DNA of 35,384 bases. It comes from an uncultured Bartonella sp. Lineage in GTDB: Bacteria; Pseudomonadota; Alphaproteobacteria; Rhizobiales; Rhizobiaceae. Position numbers and translations under genes: made by a program. A model generated the notes under the pieces. The model did no database searches, was not told the origin of the DNA, and worked only from the letters and a program-made list of their open reading frames with translations. Where the stretch lies: NCBI GenBank assembly GCA_943913205.1, contig CALTWN010000008.1, positions 1-35,384 on the forward strand. The letters are read 5' to 3'. Positions 15,307 to 23,723 of the stretch are shown here, piece after piece; positions within the stretch are counted from its first letter, which is position 1; each line of letters starts with the position of its first letter.

Positions 15307-17514
15307 TTAGTCCAACTCTAAATTATTATATATCGGAAACATCATTTTTACCATTGCTCCTTGACCATCACAAAAATCTAACGGCGCATCTAATAATTCC
15401 ATAGTTCCTTTGTGCTCCTCTACAATTTTGCGTACTATAGCTAAACCTAAACCGCTTCCTTGAGCTCTTGTTGTTATATATGGTTCAAGCAGCTCTTCGC
15501 GTTTATGTTGTGGCCAACCTTTACCATTATCAATAATTTCTACAATAATCATATTGTCTTTTTTATATGATTGAATCAATATAGTACCTTGTGTTTTTGT
15601 ACTATCTATAGACTCACTAGCATTTTTTATTATATTTCCAAAGGCTTGGGTTATTAAACGTGCGTCAAAATTACCATATAGCGGATCTTTACCAAGGTTT
15701 CTAATAAATTTTATATCATTTTTTGAAACTTCAATCAAAAAACATGCTTCATTAAGCGCTATTTTTATATCAAGCTTTTCCATTTTTGGTTTAGGCATAC
15801 GTGCAAAACCTGAAAACTCACTAACCAAACGTCCAATATCATTAACTTGTCTTATTATTGTTTCAATACATTTATCGAAGATTTCTTTATCTTGTGTAAT
15901 AAATTTAGAATAACGCCTATTTATTCGCTCAGCTGATAATTGAATAGGGGTAAGCGGATTTTTAATTTCATGCGCTATCCTGCGAGCAACATCTGCCCAA
16001 GCGAGTGAACGATGCGCTTCCACCAAATCGGTTATATCATCAATAGTTACAACCCACGATCTTTCAGTAGTTTTGCCTTCTTCACCTGTTATTTGAACAT
16101 TATAAACTCGCATATGATTAGATGCATTTATCGTAACTTGCTCAGTATAAAAACAACGATAACTCAAGCGGGCTTTTTCAAACACCTCTTGAATTTTTTC
16201 AGCGCCTATTTCTTTGGTTAAGGTTTCTATTGAATATTCGTTACAATTTTTGCACGAAAAATTAAACATTTTTTCAAAAGATTTATTAATGATAGTTATC
16301 TTACCATGCGCATTTATGCCTAAAATACCAGCGCTCACACCAGACAAAACCGCCTCAGTAAATCGCCTTCTTTCGTCTATAATATCTTTTGCTAGCAATA
16401 AAGCATCTCGCTGGTCTTTAAGCTCTACTACCATATAATTAAAGGTTTTAGATAATTGCGCTACGTCATCATCTCTCATATCAACGGGTAATGATACATT
16501 TAGCTGCCCCATAGCTACCTTATCGGCAGCACCAATTAACCTCCTTATCGGACGCACCAAACGATTTGCCACCTTTAAGCCTGTTAAAATAGCAGAAAGC
16601 CACATAGCTAGAAATAAACATAAATACAATACAGCAAAAGCGATCTGCAAGGGCACGCGCATTTCTTGCATATCTTTATAACGATTTGTATTATATTCAG
16701 TTAATCTCAAAGCATTTAATACGCTAGAATGAACATCTCGTATCACATAAAGATACGTGCCTTTTATGTTGTTAAGTTTAACAATAACACCGAAATAGTC
16801 ATGCTTACCAGGTTGAAAAGCAAAAGGGCGTCCGGCTTTTGCTTGATCTATAAGTGATTTTGGCGGAATAGGTAAATCTTTTTCATCGCCTAAATAACTC
16901 GAAACATAGATCTTGCCATTTTCACTTAGCAAGAATGCGGCTTTCATACGATAAGCCGCGGCTTGCATAGTCATAAGCCTTTTATATTTTAAAAGATTAG
17001 TACGAAGCAGCGTTTCATTATCCAAACTGCGTTCCATATAATAGCTATTATATTCTAGGCTATTTAACATTTCAGCTGCATACACATTTGCTATATTTAT
17101 AGAAGAATTTACAATTTGCTGTGTGTTATTATTAAACCACCTATCTAAGCCCATATTAAATGTAACAACAGCAACTATAGCCACAGCCAAAGCAGGTAGC
17201 GAAGCAACTACAGAAAAAAGCGTAATAATTCTAAAATGCAGTCTTGCAGCAGCCCGCCCTACTTGCCAAGATTTTACAATAGGAAAAACCCTATAAACAA
17301 TAGTAAAGCATAGAAGCAAAACAAAAAATAAATTTACACAAATAAAGGCTATGCAAACTGCTCTACTTAACTCAATTGGTGTAGCGCCTAATAACACAAG
17401 AAAGGAAGCCGTCGCTAACAACAATGAAATAATTATCAAAACTATATCAAAAGCGTGCTGTGTTTTATAGTAGGCTGCGTGGTAAATATTTTTAATATTG
17501 AAAGTAAACGTCAA
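15307..17514 (-). CDS. ntrY: Membrane sensor histidine kinase NtrY
   Basis: NtrY is the inner-membrane kinase partner of NtrX. The 735 residues contain three N-terminal membrane segments (about 23-43, 52-75, 94-118), a periplasmic region (about 120-288), a fourth membrane segment (about 290-312), HAMP (about 313-366), PAS (about 385-495), HisKA with phospho-acceptor His515 in ARRIAHEIKNPLTP, and an HATPase_c domain with NIIKNASESI, IDNGKGW and GSGLGLAIVRKI. The PAS domain carries an unusual CKNC pair (Cys421, Cys424). The start is TTG, supported by AGGAG 9 bases upstream; no nearby ATG fits. A good promoter lies at 17570-17542. ntrB and ntrC, usually upstream in relatives, are absent. Confidence 0.95.
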   Translation of the reverse strand: MTFTFNIKNIYHAAYYKTQHAFDIVLIIISLLLATASFLVLLGATPIELSRAVCIAFICVNLFFVLLLCFTIVYRVFPIVKSWQVGRAAARLHFRIITLFSVVASLPALAVAIVAVVTFNMGLDRWFNNNTQQIVNSSINIANVYAAEMLNSLEYNSYYMERSLDNETLLRTNLLKYKRLMTMQAAAYRMKAAFLLSENGKIYVSSYLGDEKDLPIPPKSLIDQAKAGRPFAFQPGKHDYFGVIVKLNNIKGTYLYVIRDVHSSVLNALRLTEYNTNRYKDMQEMRVPLQIAFAVLYLCLFLAMWLSAILTGLKVANRLVRPIRRLIGAADKVAMGQLNVSLPVDMRDDDVAQLSKTFNYMVVELKDQRDALLLAKDIIDERRRFTEAVLSGVSAGILGINAHGKITIINKSFEKMFNFSCKNCNEYSIETLTKEIGAEKIQEVFEKARLSYRCFYTEQVTINASNHMRVYNVQITGEEGKTTERSWVVTIDDITDLVEAHRSLAWADVARRIAHEIKNPLTPIQLSAERINRRYSKFITQDKEIFDKCIETIIRQVNDIGRLVSEFSGFARMPKPKMEKLDIKIALNEACFLIEVSKNDIKFIRNLGKDPLYGNFDARLITQAFGNIIKNASESIDSTKTQGTILIQSYKKDNMIIVEIIDNGKGWPQHKREELLEPYITTRAQGSGLGLAIVRKIVEEHKGTMELLDAPLDFCDGQGAMVKMMFPIYNNLELD

Positions 17515-17541
17515 TTAAAAACGCTCCTAAAATCTTGTGTT

Positions 17542-17570
17542 ATAATAAACTTATATAATATGTTTTGCAA
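17542..17570 (-). promoter_or_regulatory. Promoter of ntrY-ntrX-trkA
   Basis: On the minus strand TTGCAA (17570-17565), a 17-base spacer, then TATTAT (17547-17542), followed by the AGGAG site and TTG start of ntrY about 30 bases on. TTGCAA is its own reverse complement, so it could also serve the divergent rirA gene. Confidence 0.5.
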
Positions 17571-17593
17571 TAATTTAGATTATATGATACATA
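17565..17593 (+). promoter_or_regulatory. Possible rirA promoter sharing the ntrY -35 box
   Basis: The same palindromic TTGCAA (17565-17570) followed after 17 bases by TACATA (17588-17593), a weak -10. The start would fall at or next to the rirA ATG at 17600, which has no Shine-Dalgarno, implying a leaderless message. No TGA-N9-TCA iron operator was seen in the gap. Tentative. Confidence 0.25.
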
Positions 17594-17599
17594 AACGCT

Positions 17600-18031
17600 A
17601 TGCGGCTTACAAAACAAACAAACTACGCTATAAGAATTTTAATGTATTGTGCAGCAAATGTAAATTCACTTAGTCAAGTTTCTGAGGTTGCAAAAGCCTA
17701 TGATGTTTCTGAGTTATTTTTATTTAAAATTTTAAAAATTTTAGTAAAGAATGAACTGGTTAAAACTGTGCGCGGTAGAGGTGGCGGCATTATGCTGAAC
17801 AAAGATCCTGAAGAAATAACTGTAGCTCAAGTAATAAGACTTACGGAAGAAAGTTTTGCCATAGCTGAGTGTTTTGAAAATGAATCTATTTCTTGTCCTT
17901 TGATCAATTACTGCGGCTTAAACACCGTTTTATCCAAAGCACTTAATGCTTTTTTCGCTGTATTAGAAAAAACTACCATAGCCGATTTACAGCACCCAAC
18001 TTTTAAAGAGAAACTAGGTATAGGTATATAA
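17600..18031 (+). CDS. rirA: Iron-responsive Rrf2-family regulator RirA
   Basis: RirA is the iron-sulphur-cluster global iron repressor of Rhizobiales and some Rhodobacterales; it represses iron uptake when iron is plentiful. The 143 residues start MRLTKQTNYAIRILMYCAAN, with a winged helix-turn-helix (VAKAYDVSELFLFKILKIL, RGRGGGI wing) and three cluster-binding cysteines at 91, 99 and 105 (CFENESISC-x5-C), the spacing known for RirA rather than IscR. The following CGLNTVLSKALNAFFAVL is also RirA-like. NsrR or a related nitric oxide or redox sensor is the main alternative but fits less well. It is divergent from ntrY (85 bases) and 2 bases ahead of ispD, so it probably heads the rirA-ispD-ispF-helicase run. 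Confidence 0.88.
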   Translation: MRLTKQTNYAIRILMYCAANVNSLSQVSEVAKAYDVSELFLFKILKILVKNELVKTVRGRGGGIMLNKDPEEITVAQVIRLTEESFAIAECFENESISCPLINYCGLNTVLSKALNAFFAVLEKTTIADLQHPTFKEKLGIGI

Positions 18032-18033
18032 TT

Positions 18034-18738
18034 TTGTACCCTACAAACTCCCGTTTCTGTGCAATATTATTATCTGCGGGCAGTGGAAAACGAACCAAGG
18101 CAAAATTACCAAAACAGTATAATCTTTTGGGTGGTCAAGCTATCTTAAATTATAGCCTCAAAACATTTATTGAATGTAACATATTTAACCAGATAATTAT
18201 TGTTATACAAAATGAGTATAAACAATTATGTTTAGATCTTTTGGGAAATTTAGCACAATATGTTAAATTAGTAGAGGGCGGCAAAACCAGGCAAGAATCT
18301 ACCTTTAAAGGTTTACAAGCGCTTAAATCTTATAATCCTGATTATGTTTATATCCACGACGCGGCCCGCCCTTTTGTTTCAAAACAGCAAATCTATGAAT
18401 TGAGCAAAGCCGTAACGCCAAAACAAGGCGCTATTTTAGCTTTACCTATTCAAAATACTATAAAGCGAGTAACAAAAGAAAATTATATAGAAAAAACTAT
18501 AGAGAGAGAAAATTTATACTCAGCGCAAACACCACAAGTTTTTCCTTACAATATTATAAGTTTAGCGCATGCTAAATCTGTCCAACAAAAACTACAACAT
18601 TTTACAGATGACAGCCAATTAGCTGAATGGCATAACCTAAACGTAAAAATAGTACCCGGACACGCAACTAATATAAAAATAACCTTGGATATAGATTTTA
18701 CATTTGCTCAAGAAATATTAAAACAAAAGGATAAATAA
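18034..18738 (+). CDS. ispD: 2-C-methyl-D-erythritol 4-phosphate cytidylyltransferase
   Basis: IspD couples CTP to MEP in the third step of the MEP isoprenoid pathway. The 234 residues contain the nucleotide-binding signature LSAGSGKRTKAKLPKQY with Arg20 and Lys27 at the E. coli positions, KTRQEST, the YIHDAARPFVS motif (107-116) and AQTPQVF. The start is TTG, 2 bases after the rirA stop; AGG in the end of rirA lies 10 bases upstream and no in-frame ATG is near, so translation is probably coupled to rirA. It is a separate gene, whereas many alphaproteobacteria have a fused IspDF protein. Confidence 0.94.
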   Translation: MYPTNSRFCAILLSAGSGKRTKAKLPKQYNLLGGQAILNYSLKTFIECNIFNQIIIVIQNEYKQLCLDLLGNLAQYVKLVEGGKTRQESTFKGLQALKSYNPDYVYIHDAARPFVSKQQIYELSKAVTPKQGAILALPIQNTIKRVTKENYIEKTIERENLYSAQTPQVFPYNIISLAHAKSVQQKLQHFTDDSQLAEWHNLNVKIVPGHATNIKITLDIDFTFAQEILKQKDK

Positions 18739-19235
18739 TGGTACCAGATATTAGAGTGGGCATAGGATATGACGTGCATTCATTTATCGAGCATACTAAT
18801 GACGAACATTATATAACATTATGCGGCATACAAATTGCACATTCTCAAAGGCTTAATGGCCATTCAGATTCAGATGTAGCACTACACGCCCTAACCGATG
18901 CTATTTTAGGCACGCATAATTTGGGTGATATCGGCACGCATTTCCCCCCAACTGAAGAAAAATGGAAAGACGCCCCCTCTTCTATTTTTATAAAAAAAGC
19001 ATTAGATCTGATAACCCATCATAATGGTACAATAAGCAATGTAGATATTACCATTATAGCACAAGAACCTAAAATAATGTGCTTTCGCGAAAAAATGTGT
19101 CAAGTAATAGCTCAAATGTTGAATTTAGAAATCAACAGAGTTAGCGTTAAAGCTACTACCAATGAGCATCTAGGTTTTATAGGACGTGGCGAAGGGATAG
19201 CTGCTATAGCAACCGCCTGTATAATATACCAATAG
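18738..19235 (+). CDS. ispF: 2-C-methyl-D-erythritol 2,4-cyclodiphosphate synthase
   Basis: IspF cyclises CDP-ME 2-phosphate to MEcPP with release of CMP. The 165 residues show RVGIGYDVHSF with metal ligands Asp12 and His14, His50 in DVALHALTDA, GDIGTHFPPT, VDITIIAQEPK and the C-terminal KATTNEHLGFIGRGEGIAA. Length and motifs are complete for the stand-alone enzyme. Its ATG overlaps the ispD stop by one base (TAATG), a typical coupling arrangement, and the next gene starts 8 bases after its stop. Confidence 0.95.
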   Translation: MVPDIRVGIGYDVHSFIEHTNDEHYITLCGIQIAHSQRLNGHSDSDVALHALTDAILGTHNLGDIGTHFPPTEEKWKDAPSSIFIKKALDLITHHNGTISNVDITIIAQEPKIMCFREKMCQVIAQMLNLEINRVSVKATTNEHLGFIGRGEGIAAIATACIIYQ

Positions 19236-19243
19236 GGTTTTTA

Positions 19244-22200
19244 ATGCAAACTTTATTCAAACATCAACGCGATGCTATACAAGCCATCTTAAAAGGTTTT
19301 AGTACTGAAGAGCGCGGTCAGTTACGTATGGCGTGTGGGACCGGCAAAACCTTTACTAGTTTGAAGTTAGCGGAAGCATATGTAGGAACAGGTAACAAAC
19401 TATTATTTTTAACACCAAGCTTAGCGTTAATGAATCAAATTATAAGTGAATGGAAACAACTTTGCTCTATTCCTATAAGCTGCTTTGCTGTTTGTTCAGA
19501 TAACAATGTGGCTATTCATAATTTAGAATACCCAGCTAATACAAATGCTAATGACTTAAAAAACGCATTGTTAAAAGCTGATTGCAATAATATGATAGCT
19601 ATTTTTGCTACTTATCATTCAATAGATATTATACATAAAGCAGAATTAGGCACATTTAGCCTTATTATATGCGATGAAGCGCACCGTACCACTGGGCAAA
19701 TAGATAATGAAGATATTAGTTGTTTTGCGCGCATCCACGACAATAATTATATTAAAGCTACAAAATGCTTATATATGACAGCCACCCCCAGAATATATGC
19801 TGGCACACAAAAGAATAAATGTTTGTTTTTTTCTATGGATGATAAAACCATTTACGGAAAGGTTTTTTATAATTACTCCTTTGAAGAAGCTGTTAACGAC
19901 AAAATTTTATCAGACTATAAGCTAAGCATCTTAACTATAAGTGAAGCAGAAATTCAAGAAAAATTAAAAGATGCCCCTCTTAGTATAAATCATAGCGCTA
20001 AATTACTGGCTTGCTGGAAAGCAATAACAACACAGCATTCTCATTTTAACAAAAAAAAATTTACCTCTTTGCAAAAATTAATAGCCTTTTGCCCGGTTAT
20101 AGATGCCTCACAAAGTAAAGGCAAAAAACCTCCATTAGGTTCAAAACAAGTAGTTCAATATTTTAATATTATTGCTAACAAATATAGTAACGGCTTTAAT
20201 GCAATTAAATGCGAGCTACAACATATAGATGGCACAATGAACGCCACAGAGAAAGCACAGAAAATTTGCTGGCTTCAGGAAAATAGTAAGCATAATATTT
20301 GTCGTATTCTTACCAATGTGCGGTGCCTAAGCGAGGGTGTTGATATACCATCTCTTGATGGCATAATTTTTTTGCACCCTCGCAATAGTATAATAGACAT
20401 TATACAGGCTTTAGGTCGTGTAATGCGCAAGTCACCCGGCAAAAAATATGGACACATAATATTGCCTATAGTTATACCTCATTATGAAAACACCTATTTA
20501 GACATAAATAAAAATGAATCTTACAAAATTATATGGCAAGTTTTACAGGCTTTACGGGCACATGATGAACGGCTGGCCGCTGAATTACAGCTAGGTGCAC
20601 ATGGGGCACCAACAAACCATTTAGATATTATTTGCTACCGAGATTTTAACAATGAAAACTTACCAACAAAAGATGATAATAAAGTATTAAAACAAGTAAT
20701 ATGCCAACATGCAGCAAAAGCTGTAGGCGATAAACAATATTGGGAGAAATGGGCTAAAGATACCGCTGCAATAGTACAAAATCTTATAAAAGAAATTACA
20801 AAATTATTAGTATCAGATGCTATAGCCAATAAAATATTTAATAAATTTTTAGGCGACTTAGGTAGTAAAATTAATAATAAAATTAGTAAAAAAGAAGGAA
20901 TAGAACTATTAGCACAGCATTATGTTGTTTCACCTATTTTAAATTCTTTGTTTGAGAATTACAACTTTGTAGCAAACAATGCCATAGCAAACGATTTTGA
21001 AATTATTACAAAGCAATTACAAATTAGTAAAATACATAAACATTATAGCGAGCTTAATAAATTTTATGAAAGTGTTAAAATTCGCGCAAAGGCTGCTACA
21101 CATCCTGCACTTAGACAACAATTAATTTTAGAATTATTTGACAGTTTCTATAAAATTGCTTTTCCTAAAATGGTAGAACGCCTAGGCATAGTATTTACCC
21201 CTGTAGAAGTTATTGATTTTATTTTAGCTAAGGTTAATGATGCCCTTAAAATACATTTTAACGAAAGCTACGCTAGTAAACAAACACGCATTATAGAACC
21301 TTTTGCTGGCACAGGTACCTTTATAACACGATTATTACACAGCGACATGTTAACAGAAGATCAAGCTGTAGAATTATATAAAAATAGACTTTTCGCAAAT
21401 GAGCTTGTATTGCTGTCATATTATATTGCTACTATTAATATAGAAAATTCTTTACATGAGCGCACAAAATTTAACTACATTCCATTTCCTGGAATAGCAT
21501 TAACAGATAGTTTCAATGATATAACAAAAAATACTAATATTAATGTTATTATTGGCAATCCGCCATACTCTAAAGGGCAAAAAAATAGCAATGATAATAA
21601 TAAAAATATAAAACACCCAAAGCTTGAAAATAGTATAAAAGCAACCTATGCTAAAGATTGCCCGGTGACCTATAAAAACGCTCTTTACGACAGTTATGTA
21701 AAAGCATTTCGTTGGGCTACAGACCATATAGGAAATAAAGGGATTATCGGCTTTATCACAGGGAATGCTATTTTAGAAAAACAAACCATGGCAGGACTAC
21801 GCAAACATTTTGCTCAAGATTTTAGCGACTTATATTTTATAAATTTACGAGGTAATATTCGTAAAAATATTGCTTCAAAATATAAATCCATGGAGGGAGA
21901 AAATATTTTTGGCTCCGGTAGTATGTCTGGCATTTGTATTTCTATATTAGTTAAAAATCCATTATCTTCAAAAAAAGGTAATATTTATTATTATGATATT
22001 GGCGACAATTTAACAGCCAAGGAAAAGAATACAAAATTAAAACAACTACCTTACTTAAAAGAAATAAATTGGCAGCAAATTAAGCCAAATGCATATTATG
22101 AATGGCTAAATAAACGCGACGAAAAGCAAGAATTGTTTGCAATTTTTAAAAAATATGTTCCTATAAGTACTATTTTTGCTAAACGCACCCTTGGTATATT

Positions 22201-23260
22201 TTCAGCGCGTAACGCTTGGGTGTATAACTATTCTAAAAGCAAATTAGCAAAAAACATGCAAGCCACAATAGCTTTTTATAATGCAGAGCTAAAAAAAACC
22301 AGCATTACTATTAACCCTAAAAAAATTAAATGGACAATAGATTTAGAAAAAAAGCTAAAACGCAATATAACAGCTAAATTTGAAGCATCTAAAATTGTAC
22401 CTACAATATACAAACCTTTTACTTCTACTAATTTATATTATGATAATTTATTCAACGATAGATTATGCCAAATACCCAAAATTTTTCCTAACGGAACTGA
22501 AGAAAATAAAATAATAATTGTAACAGCCAAGGGCGCAAATTCAGAATTTTCTACCCTTATCAGTAACAAAATACCCTATATCCAGTTAATGGATAATCCT
22601 GTGTGCTATCCATTATATTTATATAAAGATACCAAAAAATTTGCTATATTAGAAAAAGCTTTAGCAATGTTTCAAGCCCCGCTGCAGCAAAAAATTACCC
22701 AAACAGACTTATTTTATTATATATATGCTGTGTTACACTCACCTAACTATAAACAAAAATTTAGTAATATTCTTAATATTGAAGAGCCACACATACCAAT
22801 AGCAAAAAGTGATAATGAATTTACTAGTTTTTCACAAGCTGGGCAGCAACTTAGTGATCTACATTTAAATTACGAAAATGGCCCTATTTATGAACATGTA
22901 CAAATATTATTAAATAATAAAATTATTAGCTTAGAAGAGTTAAAAAAACAACCATCTTATATATTCTATCTAAAAAAAATGAAGCGTAAAAATAACGATA
23001 TTATTTACAATAGCTACATAACTATAATAAATATTCCACCACAAACCTTTGAATATAAAATAGTAGGTAGATCTGCTATTGATTGGGTTATTAATCAACA
23101 AAAAATTAGCATAGACTCAAAAACTGGTATAATAAATGATGCAAATGATTATGCTGCTGAAACTATAGGAAATCCAGCCTATGTCCTTGAACTACTATTG
23201 CGTGTTATATATATATCTATCGAAACAGAAAAAATTATAAATAACTTACCAAGCATTTAA
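19244..23260 (+). CDS. Type ISP-like helicase-methyltransferase lacking the nuclease domain
   Basis: A single polypeptide of the type ISP restriction-modification family (LlaGI/LlaBIII type). The 1338 residues contain an SF2 helicase/translocase: FKHQRDAI (5-12), Walker A MACGTGKT (29-36), DEAH (144-147), TATPR (179-183), RCLSEGVDIP (360-369) and QALGRVMR (388-395). A helical coupler follows (about 430-640). The N6-adenine methyltransferase has KMVERLGIVFTPVEVIDFI, motif I EPFAGTGTF (685-693) and motif IV NPPY (772-775). Then comes the target-recognition and type ISP C-terminal region to the end (ARNAWVYNYS, YKPFTSTNLYYD, NDANDYAAETIGNPAYVLEL). Family members normally open with an Mrr-like nuclease of about 150-200 residues; here the protein starts at the helicase. 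AGGG 6 bases before the ATG supports the start, and ispF lies directly upstream. It overlaps ratA by 4 bases tail to tail. Confidence 0.88.
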   Translation: MQTLFKHQRDAIQAILKGFSTEERGQLRMACGTGKTFTSLKLAEAYVGTGNKLLFLTPSLALMNQIISEWKQLCSIPISCFAVCSDNNVAIHNLEYPANTNANDLKNALLKADCNNMIAIFATYHSIDIIHKAELGTFSLIICDEAHRTTGQIDNEDISCFARIHDNNYIKATKCLYMTATPRIYAGTQKNKCLFFSMDDKTIYGKVFYNYSFEEAVNDKILSDYKLSILTISEAEIQEKLKDAPLSINHSAKLLACWKAITTQHSHFNKKKFTSLQKLIAFCPVIDASQSKGKKPPLGSKQVVQYFNIIANKYSNGFNAIKCELQHIDGTMNATEKAQKICWLQENSKHNICRILTNVRCLSEGVDIPSLDGIIFLHPRNSIIDIIQALGRVMRKSPGKKYGHIILPIVIPHYENTYLDINKNESYKIIWQVLQALRAHDERLAAELQLGAHGAPTNHLDIICYRDFNNENLPTKDDNKVLKQVICQHAAKAVGDKQYWEKWAKDTAAIVQNLIKEITKLLVSDAIANKIFNKFLGDLGSKINNKISKKEGIELLAQHYVVSPILNSLFENYNFVANNAIANDFEIITKQLQISKIHKHYSELNKFYESVKIRAKAATHPALRQQLILELFDSFYKIAFPKMVERLGIVFTPVEVIDFILAKVNDALKIHFNESYASKQTRIIEPFAGTGTFITRLLHSDMLTEDQAVELYKNRLFANELVLLSYYIATINIENSLHERTKFNYIPFPGIALTDSFNDITKNTNINVIIGNPPYSKGQKNSNDNNKNIKHPKLENSIKATYAKDCPVTYKNALYDSYVKAFRWATDHIGNKGIIGFITGNAILEKQTMAGLRKHFAQDFSDLYFINLRGNIRKNIASKYKSMEGENIFGSGSMSGICISILVKNPLSSKKGNIYYYDIGDNLTAKEKNTKLKQLPYLKEINWQQIKPNAYYEWLNKRDEKQELFAIFKKYVPISTIFAKRTLGIFSARNAWVYNYSKSKLAKNMQATIAFYNAELKKTSITINPKKIKWTIDLEKKLKRNITAKFEASKIVPTIYKPFTSTNLYYDNLFNDRLCQIPKIFPNGTEENKIIIVTAKGANSEFSTLISNKIPYIQLMDNPVCYPLYLYKDTKKFAILEKALAMFQAPLQQKITQTDLFYYIYAVLHSPNYKQKFSNILNIEEPHIPIAKSDNEFTSFSQAGQQLSDLHLNYENGPIYEHVQILLNNKIISLEELKKQPSYIFYLKKMKRKNNDIIYNSYITIINIPPQTFEYKIVGRSAIDWVINQQKISIDSKTGIINDANDYAAETIGNPAYVLELLLRVIYISIETEKIINNLPSI

Positions 23261-23706
23261 CCACAATATAAATTGTTAGCTCGCACTTCAAAAGCCTCTG
23301 CAAACTTAACAAACGCTCTTTGAAATACCTCCCCCATAATTATACCAAGCATACGGCTTTTAAATTCATAATCTATAAAAAATTCTACCTTACTACCTAG
23401 CTCATCTATGTCGTAAAATTGCCATTTATTATCTAAATAAGAAAATGGCCCATCAATATATTTTACCTCTATAATTTTTTCTTTTTTATCTAAGGTTACC
23501 TCAGTACAAAAGCTTTCATTAATAAATTTATATCCCACTTCCATATTTGCCAGCAATACGCTATTGCCATCTTGTTCATATTCTTTTATTATTTCAAGAT
23601 CTTTGCATAAAGGCAAAAACTCTGGATATTTTTCAATGTCTGCTACAAGATCAAACATATGCTGAGCAGAATATGGAACTAATCTGGTCGTAGAAAATTG
23701 TGGCAT
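23257..23706 (-). CDS. SRPBCC-family protein, RatA/Coq10-like
   Basis: A 149-residue START-like (SRPBCC) protein of the RatA/Coq10 family. Alphaproteobacterial and mitochondrial Coq10 proteins bind ubiquinone and help its use in respiration; the E. coli homologue is called the RatA toxin, a doubtful label here. Motifs are YSAQHMFDLVADIEKYPEFLPLC (split by eye, about 13-35), GPFSYLDNKWQF and a C-terminal helix QRAFVKFAEAFEVRA. AAGG lies 8 bases before the ATG. It follows lipA after 17 bases at the end of the long minus-strand block. Its last 4 bases overlap the end of the convergent helicase-methyltransferase gene, leaving no room for a terminator. Confidence 0.87.
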   Translation of the reverse strand: MPQFSTTRLVPYSAQHMFDLVADIEKYPEFLPLCKDLEIIKEYEQDGNSVLLANMEVGYKFINESFCTEVTLDKKEKIIEVKYIDGPFSYLDNKWQFYDIDELGSKVEFFIDYEFKSRMLGIIMGEVFQRAFVKFAEAFEVRANNLYCG

Positions 23707-23723
23707 TATTTAAACCTTAATAC

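Noticed and set aside
17515..17599. RirA iron operator (TGA-N9-TCA) in front of rirA
   Set aside because: Inspection of the gap gave TGA triplets but none with TCA at the right spacing.
17455..17673. 72-codon plus-strand frame over the ntrY start and rirA start
   Set aside because: It overlaps ntrY and rirA in other frames, has no ribosome binding site or family signature, and is best explained by chance.
20051..20059. Run of nine A in the helicase-methyltransferase gene as a phase-variation switch
   Set aside because: The frame is intact and runs of eight or so A/T are common elsewhere in this AT-rich window, for example near 3714 and 4441, so it is not special.
19244..23260. Type I restriction HsdR or a BREX/DISARM component
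   Set aside because: The helicase, methyltransferase and target-recognition domains are in one chain with type ISP C-terminal blocks, and no other subunits of those systems are nearby.
23257..23706. RatA toxin of a toxin-antitoxin pair
   Set aside because: No antitoxin partner is adjacent and the gene lies in its conserved place behind lipA; a Coq10-like ubiquinone-binding role fits better.
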